From assembly GCA_024691045.1 (NCBI GenBank), contig JAILOC010000056.1:1-10862 (forward strand): a DNA stretch of 10,862 bases, read 5' to 3'. Shown here in pieces: positions 7,113 to 10,862 of the stretch. The position numbers and the translations under genes are program-made. This DNA comes from Lachnospiraceae bacterium (GTDB lineage Bacteria > Bacillota_A > Clostridia > Lachnospirales > Lachnospiraceae). The notes under the pieces were generated by a model that saw nothing but the letters and a program-made list of their open reading frames with translations, was not told the DNA's origin and searched no databases. Numbering within the stretch: the stretch's first letter is position 1; every line of letters begins with the position of its first letter.

Positions 7113-7748
7113 ATGAACAACATTAATTACGACAAGTTAATGGAAGATATGCTGAGTGAACGGGGGGACGGTTCCTCCGTTCACAAGGTTGCTGTCCTTC
7201 TGCACTCATGCTGTGCTCCGTGTTCGAGTGCGTGCATAGAAAGACTCTGCGACAGATGCGATGTCACGGTTTATTACTACAACCCCAACATCGGTGATGA
7301 AGCGGAATATCTCAAGAGAAAAGAAGAACAGATCAGGCTCATTAATGCATACAACGCAGAGAAGAAGGGAAAGTATGAGATAAAGATACTTGATGCCGAT
7401 TACGATCCGTCTTCTTTTGCCGAAATGGCGAAGGGGCTGGAGGACTGCCCCGAAAGAGGAGCAAGATGTCACAAGTGCTATGAGCTCAGAATGAGACGTA
7501 CTGCTGTGGCGGCACTGAAGGAAGGGAGCTTTGATTATTTTGCAACGACGCTTACCCTGTCACCTCTTAAGGACAGCGAAGCCATAAACCGGATCGGACT
7601 TAAGATAGAAGAAGAAACCGGAATGAAATACCTCCCCTCCGATTTCAAGAAAAGAAACGGATACCTGCGTTCAATAGAATTATCCAAACAGTACGATCTC
7701 TACAGGCAGAACTTCTGCGGATGCGTTTATTCCCGCCCGAAAGAGTGA
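7113..7748 (+). CDS. queH: Epoxyqueuosine reductase QueH
   Basis: QueH carries out the last step of queuosine synthesis, reducing epoxyqueuosine at the wobble base of GUN-anticodon tRNAs. It is the non-homologous alternative to QueG. The 211-residue protein shows the family's cysteine pattern: HSCCAPC with C33, C34 and C37, a CPERGARCHKC group with C112, C119 and C122, and NFCGC with C202 and C204 near the C-terminus. These cysteines bind an iron-sulfur cluster and metal in characterised members. YYNPNI also fits the family. The ATG at 7113 is kept because the following NYDKLMEDML resembles the usual QueH N-terminus; no ribosome binding site precedes it or the next ATGs. None of the four tRNAs in the window is a queuosine substrate. 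The other queuosine genes are not nearby. Confidence 0.94.
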   Translation: MNNINYDKLMEDMLSERGDGSSVHKVAVLLHSCCAPCSSACIERLCDRCDVTVYYYNPNIGDEAEYLKRKEEQIRLINAYNAEKKGKYEIKILDADYDPSSFAEMAKGLEDCPERGARCHKCYELRMRRTAVAALKEGSFDYFATTLTLSPLKDSEAINRIGLKIEEETGMKYLPSDFKKRNGYLRSIELSKQYDLYRQNFCGCVYSRPKE

Positions 7749-7779
7749 AACTGGGGAACGTCTTACGCTGTTTCAGAAA

Positions 7780-7808
7780 TTGCGGGAACGGTCTGTTTTT
7801 TGTATAAT
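7780..7808 (+). promoter_or_regulatory. Promoter of the zinc-ribbon membrane protein gene
   Basis: A perfect -10 box, TATAAT (7803-7808), lies 17 bases after a weak -35 box, TTGCGG (7780-7785). A run of six T residues in the spacer may add curvature. The start near 7815 leaves a leader of about 40 bases. Confidence 0.65.
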
Positions 7809-7855
7809 AAGTATTTGGTACGTTTCACCTGCGTTTTATGAAAGGAAAGCGAAAG

Positions 7856-8506
7856 ATGAATTGTCCGAATTGCGGTGGTGCTTTAAAGATAAAAGATAAT
7901 AAGAGGATCTGTGAGTACTGCGGTTACGAAGAGTTCATCCCCCAAAACGGTAACGGGGATGATTTCTATAATCTCATGGTCCTCAATGAGAGTAATACCC
8001 CGGATGATATCACCGTACAGCTTGCGGAGAGCAATCTCGGATTTATCTTAAGAAGCGGAGAGGCTATAGCTAAGGATGTTCCTCCCGGGTATCATACGAT
8101 GGTCGTTACCTGCGGAACAATGACCGAGTACCGTTCGATCTGTGTACCCGGTGACGGAAAAGCGGTCAAGGTATTTGTTGCAAAGGGCTTGTACGGAATT
8201 TCGATAAGAGTTTCGGAACCCGGTGCCCCCGACAGAACCACCGGACCTGTTGTGGGTACCATAACGGGGACGAGAACGGGCGCGAATATGATGAATCAGG
8301 AGATGGCGCTTTCGATAATGGCACTGGTCTTCAGTATTATCATTCCTTTTATCGGTCTGATACTGGCTTTAGTCGATCTCGGCAATACCAAAAAACAGGG
8401 GAAAAAGACCCATCCGACCACGATCGTCGCATTAGCCATAGCCGGTGCAAGATTTGCGTTAATGTTCATTTTGCTGATAATTGGAATCGTGGCGCAGGGA
8501 TTATAA
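7856..8506 (+). CDS. Zinc-ribbon protein with two C-terminal membrane segments
   Basis: No named family is certain. The ATG at 7856 is chosen because AAAGGA (7841-7846) lies nine bases upstream; the in-frame ATG at 7838 has none. The 216-residue product opens with a rubredoxin-like zinc ribbon, CPNC (residues 3-6) and CEYC (19-22). A soluble middle region of about residues 40-130, with a GEAIAKDVPPGYHTMVVTC segment, looks like a small beta-rich, PEGA-like domain. Two hydrophobic helices follow at about 150-175 and 190-214, separated by a basic loop (GNTKKQGKKTH), a layout like DUF4190-type tails. The N-terminal domains probably face the cytoplasm, since zinc ribbons normally do. It has its own promoter. 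Only 42 bases separate it from argS, with no T-tract terminator, so argS may share its transcript. Confidence 0.87.
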   Translation: MNCPNCGGALKIKDNKRICEYCGYEEFIPQNGNGDDFYNLMVLNESNTPDDITVQLAESNLGFILRSGEAIAKDVPPGYHTMVVTCGTMTEYRSICVPGDGKAVKVFVAKGLYGISIRVSEPGAPDRTTGPVVGTITGTRTGANMMNQEMALSIMALVFSIIIPFIGLILALVDLGNTKKQGKKTHPTTIVALAIAGARFALMFILLIIGIVAQGL

Positions 8507-8507
8507 C

Positions 8508-8531
8508 GGAATGACGGTTTGTCCGCATTCC
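8508..8531 (+). promoter_or_regulatory. Bulged hairpin in the argS leader
   Basis: GGAATG (8508-8513) pairs with CATTCC (8526-8531), and after a single bulged A, CGG (8515-8517) pairs with CCG (8523-8525) around loop TTTGT. It begins two bases after the upstream stop codon and ends four bases before the argS ribosome binding site. No T-run follows directly, so it is not a typical terminator. Its role is unknown. Confidence 0.6.
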
Positions 8532-8548
8532 CGATAAGGAGTTTTTTG

Positions 8549-10312
8549 ATGAAAAGTATTCTTGATCTATTAAGTGAAGAAGTTGGAAGTGCCTTTGAAA
8601 AGGCGGGATATAAAAAAGAAGCCGGTAAGGTTTCCGTATCCAACCGTCCCGATCTGTGCGAATATCAGTGCAACGGTGCAATGGCTCTTGCAAAGGAATT
8701 CAAATGTGCACCCAAGGCTATCGCCGATGCGGTTGTTGAGGTGCTTAAGGACAGCAATGCATTCGAATCTGTCGAAGCGGTCATGCCCGGGTTCATCAAT
8801 ATGAACATCAGCTCATCCTTCCTTGCAGACTATGTAAAGAAGATGGCAGAGGATGATAAGTACGGCATCGATCTTCCCGATCCCAAGACAATAGTTGTTG
8901 ACTACGGCGGGCCCAATGTCGCAAAGGCTCTCCACGTAGGACACCTTCGTCCCGCAATAATCGGAGAGAGCATTAAGCGTATTCTCAGATACATGGGTCA
9001 CAACGTGATCGGTGATGTGCACATGGGAGACTGGGGAAAGCCCATGGGTCTTGTTATGGTCGAGATTCAGGAAAGACAGCCGGACCTTCCCTATTTTGAC
9101 GAAAGCTTTACCGGGGAATATCCCAAGGAGCCTCCTTTTACCGTAAGGGATCTCGAAGAAATCTATCCCACGGCATCCGCAAAGAGCAAGGAGGATCCCG
9201 ATTACAACGCAAGAGCACTCGAAGCGACTCTCAAGCTTCAGAGCGGCGTCAGGGGCTACCGTGCTTTATGGGATCATATAATCAATGTATCCGTTAACGA
9301 TATGAAGCATATTTACGAAAGGCTTCATGTGGACTTCGACCTCTGGAACGGCGAGAGCACCGTTCAGTATCTGATCCCCGATATGGTAAAGGAGATGAAG
9401 GAGAGCGGTGTCGCTTATGAAAGCGAAGGTGCTCTGGTCATCGACGTAAAGGAAGACACCGACACCAAGGAGATACCTCCCTGTATCGTCGTTAAATCGG
9501 ACGGAGCAAGTCTCTACAACACCACAGACCTTGCGACCATCAAGGAGCGTGTTGCCAAATACGATCCCGCACAGATCATCTACATTACCGATAAGCGTCA
9601 GGATCTTTATTTCGAGCAGGTTTTCAGGGCTGCGCGCAAGGCGGGACTTGTATCCGACAAGGTAACTCTTTCACACATCGGATTCGGTACGATGAACGGC
9701 AAGGACGGCAAGCCCTTCAAGACCCGTGACGGCGGCGTTATGCGTCTCGAGAGTCTCATCACCGAGATCCAGGATGAGATGTTTGCCAAGATAAAGGAAA
9801 ACAAGGATATCGATGATGCGGAAGCCAGACAGACCGCAGACCTTGTAGGTCTTTCCGCACTCCTTTACGGTGACCTGTCCAACCAGGCAGTCAAGGATTA
9901 TGTATTCGACATGGAGAGGTTCATTTCCTTCGAAGGAAATACCGGCCCCTATATTCTCTACACAATAGTCCGTATCAAATCCATTATCGCAAAGTATGCC
10001 GCTCAGGGAGGAGACGTATCCTCACTTAAGATCGGAACTCCGGTAAATGCATCGGAAAAGGACCTTATGAAGGCTCTTTCCTCCTTTGCACAGACAATGG
10101 ACAGTGCTGCGGGCGAGCTTGCACCCCACAGGATCTGCGCATACATCTATGACCTTGCCAATGCGCTCAATTCCTTTTATCATGAGACCAAGATCCTTTC
10201 GGAAGAGGATGAGACCAAAAAGGGAGAGTATATCGCACTCATCGATTTCACCAGAAAGGTGCTTGAAACCTGCATCGACCTGCTTGGGTTCTCGGCTCCG
10301 GACAGAATGTGA
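8549..10312 (+). CDS. argS: Arginyl-tRNA synthetase
   Basis: This cytoplasmic class I synthetase attaches arginine to tRNA-Arg using ATP. It has 587 residues, within the usual 550-600 range. The ATG at 8549 has AAGGAG (8536-8541) seven bases upstream; an in-frame TTG at 8519 lies inside the leader hairpin. The N-terminal tRNA-binding domain covers about residues 1-105. The HIGH signature appears as PNVAKALHVGH at 122-132. The region equivalent to KMSKS is the ArgRS-type FKTRDGG at 390-396, lacking a classical KMSKS as is common in this enzyme. The C-terminal anticodon-binding (DALR) domain starts near NTGPYILYTIVRIKSI and ends in APDRM, as the family does. All core motifs are intact. I see no T-box leader. 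It may be co-transcribed with the membrane-protein gene upstream, and it is followed by an unusual structured 3' region. Confidence 0.98.
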   Translation: MKSILDLLSEEVGSAFEKAGYKKEAGKVSVSNRPDLCEYQCNGAMALAKEFKCAPKAIADAVVEVLKDSNAFESVEAVMPGFINMNISSSFLADYVKKMAEDDKYGIDLPDPKTIVVDYGGPNVAKALHVGHLRPAIIGESIKRILRYMGHNVIGDVHMGDWGKPMGLVMVEIQERQPDLPYFDESFTGEYPKEPPFTVRDLEEIYPTASAKSKEDPDYNARALEATLKLQSGVRGYRALWDHIINVSVNDMKHIYERLHVDFDLWNGESTVQYLIPDMVKEMKESGVAYESEGALVIDVKEDTDTKEIPPCIVVKSDGASLYNTTDLATIKERVAKYDPAQIIYITDKRQDLYFEQVFRAARKAGLVSDKVTLSHIGFGTMNGKDGKPFKTRDGGVMRLESLITEIQDEMFAKIKENKDIDDAEARQTADLVGLSALLYGDLSNQAVKDYVFDMERFISFEGNTGPYILYTIVRIKSIIAKYAAQGGDVSSLKIGTPVNASEKDLMKALSSFAQTMDSAAGELAPHRICAYIYDLANALNSFYHETKILSEEDETKKGEYIALIDFTRKVLETCIDLLGFSAPDRM

Positions 10313-10347
10313 TTCACAGATCACTGCCGCAGACAATGAATAAAAAG

Positions 10348-10385
10348 CACTCCGTACACGCTTGCGAGATACGGAGTGTATTTTT
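10348..10385 (+). terminator. Intrinsic, possibly bidirectional terminator of argS
   Basis: CACTCCGTA (10348-10356) pairs perfectly with TACGGAGTG (10370-10378) around a 13-base loop, then T10381-10385. Five A residues at 10342-10346 on the left give a T-run on the opposite strand, so it could work both ways. The stem extends outward through ATAAAAA/TTTTTAT and through CGCAGACAAT (10328-10337) with ATTGTCTGTG (10391-10400), far beyond what a terminator needs. Confidence 0.88.
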
Positions 10386-10403
10386 ATGAAATTGTCTGTG
10401 AAG

Positions 10404-10492
10404 CAGTATCGCACATTCATGAGCAAAAAGCATACGCGGTAGCGGATGCTGAGGTGCGAAGCTCCGTTTTTGCGAATGGATATGCGATACTG
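10404..10492 (+). repeat. Long imperfect inverted repeat (second arm)
   Basis: Positions 10404-10429 pair with 10467-10492 over 26 positions. CAGTATCGC/GCGATACTG is perfect at the base, there is one C-A mismatch and one tandem G-A/A-G mismatch, and five A-T pairs lie at the tip. Inside, GCAT (10430-10433) with ATGC (10446-10449) and CGC/GCG close a GGTA loop, and GAG (10451-10453) can pair with CTC (10462-10464). Confidence 0.85.
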
Positions 10493-10508
10493 TGGCAGTG
10501 ATCGTTGC

Positions 10509-10529
10509 GAGTGAAATCCTCACTTTTTT
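10509..10529 (+). terminator. Second terminator downstream of the palindromic element
   Basis: AGTGA (10510-10514) pairs with TCACT (10520-10524) around loop AATCC, with a further G-T pair outside, and T10524-10529 follows. The stem is short, but its placement right after the palindrome makes it a natural end for any transcript through that element. Confidence 0.6.
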
Positions 10530-10531
10530 AC

Positions 10532-10567
10532 CGAAAAATTATTTTATAAAAAAAGTGCATTTTTTTG
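10532..10567 (+). promoter_or_regulatory. AT-rich UP-like tract upstream of the tRNA promoter
   Basis: The stretch contains A5, T4, A7 and T7 runs immediately upstream of the -35 box, a base composition typical of UP elements and curved DNA that stimulate stable-RNA promoters. An inverted repeat, CACTTTTTT (10521-10529) with AAAAAAGTG (10549-10557), overlaps it. Confidence 0.55.
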
Positions 10568-10596
10568 TTGACAATATAGCCTCGGATATGTAAAAT
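10568..10596 (+). promoter_or_regulatory. Promoter of the tRNA-Val-Met-Thr cluster
   Basis: A perfect TTGACA (10568-10573) and near-perfect TAAAAT (10591-10596) are 17 bases apart. Transcription would start near 10603, leaving a leader of about 29 bases before tRNA-Val. Confidence 0.88.
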
Positions 10597-10608
10597 AGCC
10601 TTTGTCGG

Positions 10609-10622
10609 TCGGCGAAAGCCGA
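10609..10622 (+). other. GNRA-capped hairpin in the tRNA-cluster leader
   Basis: TCGGC (10609-10613) pairs with GCCGA (10618-10622) around a GAAA tetraloop, ending nine bases before tRNA-Val. It may help 5' processing or separate the leader from the tRNA fold; that role is inference. Confidence 0.55.
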
Positions 10623-10631
10623 TGTCAAAAT

Positions 10632-10704
10632 GGAATCTTAGCTCAGCTGGGAGAGCATCTGCCTTACAAGCAGAGGGTCATAGGTTCGAGCCCTATAGGT
10701 TCCA
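10632..10704 (+). tRNA. tRNA-Val (anticodon TAC)
   Basis: This 73-base tRNA reads valine codons. The acceptor stem GGAATCT (10632-10638) pairs with AGGTTCC (10697-10703), with one T-G pair, and the discriminator is A10704. The anticodon stem TCTGC/GCAGA holds loop CTTACAA with TAC at 10665-10667. The T arm is ATAGG/CCTAT with loop TTCGAGC. CCA is not encoded; instead eight T residues follow directly. Confidence 0.97.
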
Positions 10705-10713
10705 TTTTTTTTA

Positions 10714-10787
10714 GGCGAGGTAGCTCAGTTGGCTAGAGCACGCGGTTCATACCCGCGGTGTCGAGAGTTCGAATCTCCCCCTCGCTA
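10714..10787 (+). tRNA. tRNA-Met, elongator (anticodon CAT)
   Basis: This 74-base tRNA has acceptor GGCGAGG (10714-10720) pairing with CCTCGCT (10780-10786), including a G1-U72 pair as in Bacillus elongator tRNA-Met, and discriminator A10787. The CAT anticodon is at 10748-10750 in a five-pair CGCGG/CCGCG stem. It lacks the initiator's C1-A72 mismatch and three consecutive G-C pairs next to the loop. The T stem GAGAG/CTCCC contains one A-C mismatch. A tRNA-Ile read through lysidine is less likely but cannot be fully excluded. Confidence 0.92.
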
Positions 10788-10788
10788 C

Positions 10789-10861
10789 GCTGATGTGGCT
10801 CAGTCGGTAGAGCGTCGCCTTGGTAAGGCGGAGGTCACCAGTTCGATTCTGGTCATCAGCT
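10789..10861 (+). tRNA. tRNA-Thr (anticodon GGT)
   Basis: This tRNA starts one base after tRNA-Met, so the two must be cut from one precursor. The acceptor GCTGATG (10789-10795) pairs perfectly with CATCAGC (10854-10860); the discriminator is T10861. The anticodon stem TCGCC/GGCGG encloses TTGGTAA with GGT at 10822-10824. The T arm is ACCAG/CTGGT with loop TTCGATT. The window ends one base later, so whether CCA is encoded or more tRNAs follow cannot be seen. Confidence 0.96.
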
Positions 10862-10862
10862 C

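Larger units (their letters stand above)
10319..10503. repeat. 185-base palindromic element with terminal inverted repeats
   Basis: GATCACTGCC (10319-10328) and GGCAGTGATC (10494-10503) are exact reverse complements. Pairing extends inward to 14 positions (10319-10332 with 10490-10503) with one G-T pair. Between them lie two long hairpin arms, 10323-10407 and 10404-10492, which share bases with the outer helix and so give alternative folds. No coding sequence fits. No clear target-site duplication is visible at the edges. It could be a MITE- or REP-like element or a structured RNA; the sequence complementarity is certain, the interpretation is not. Confidence 0.7.

Noticed and set aside
7106..7126. 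Six-codon open frame overlapping the queH start
   Set aside because: It is very short, lacks a ribosome binding site, and could arise by chance from the A-rich sequence.
7754..7790. Direct repeat GGGAACG, 30 bases apart, upstream of the zinc-ribbon gene
   Set aside because: Seven bases with no extension is within chance, although the second copy touches the -35 box.
8519..8548. TTG start for argS
   Set aside because: It lies in the loop of the leader hairpin with no ribosome binding site, and adds ten residues before the usual ArgRS N-terminus.
8507..8548. T-box or other tRNA-sensing leader for argS
   Set aside because: The gap is 42 bases and lacks a T-box consensus or a specifier stem.
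10022..10523. Minus-strand open frames across the argS end and the palindromic element
   Set aside because: They overlap the conserved argS coding end or the inverted repeats, have no recognisable motifs, and palindromes readily give such frames.
10714..10787. Initiator tRNA-Met
   Set aside because: It has a G1-U72 pair, not the C1-A72 mismatch, and lacks the three G-C pairs next to the anticodon loop.

Overview
This window looks like core chromosome of a Gram-positive anaerobe of the class Clostridia, possibly a gut or rumen Lachnospiraceae or Oscillospiraceae relative. The reasons are the single-chain, 1,264-residue PurL with its own glutaminase domain, the QueH type of epoxyqueuosine reductase, strong GGAG-type ribosome binding sites, tRNAs without encoded CCA, and moderate GC content by eye. 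The genus is inference; no rRNA is present. All coding genes and tRNAs lie on the plus strand.

Layout. The window opens inside radA (DNA recombination and repair), which lacks only its first codons. A tRNA-Trp(CCA) follows with its own promoter and terminator. Next come two small proteins I do not recognise (1594-1947 and 2073-2543) and a TetR-family repressor (2580-3161) that probably shares a transcript with the second. A strong terminator separates these from purL (purine synthesis, 3244-7038). After another terminator come queH (queuosine synthesis, 7113-7748), a zinc-ribbon membrane protein (7856-8506) and argS (arginyl-tRNA synthetase, 8549-10312). A 319-base non-coding stretch, 10313-10631, leads into tRNA-Val(TAC), tRNA-Met(CAT) and tRNA-Thr(GGT), which share a strong promoter. 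The window ends just after the tRNA-Thr discriminator base.

How the genes relate. Translation is the main shared theme: four tRNAs, an aminoacyl-tRNA synthetase and a tRNA-modification enzyme. They are nevertheless cut into short transcription units by five intrinsic terminators between genes. At several borders the terminator T-tract runs straight into the next gene's promoter element.

The most unusual item is the 3' region of argS. A 185-base segment (10319-10503) is bounded by perfect 10-base inverted repeats. It holds two long arms, one of them the argS terminator and the other a 26-position stem with only three mismatches. The arms and the outer helix compete for the same bases. It may be a small palindromic (MITE- or REP-like) element or a structured 3' RNA; sequence alone does not decide. 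Other points are a possible leaderless start for queH, a bulged hairpin just upstream of the argS ribosome binding site, and a terminator inside the purL leader. I saw no CRISPR array, transposase, phage gene or obvious defence system.
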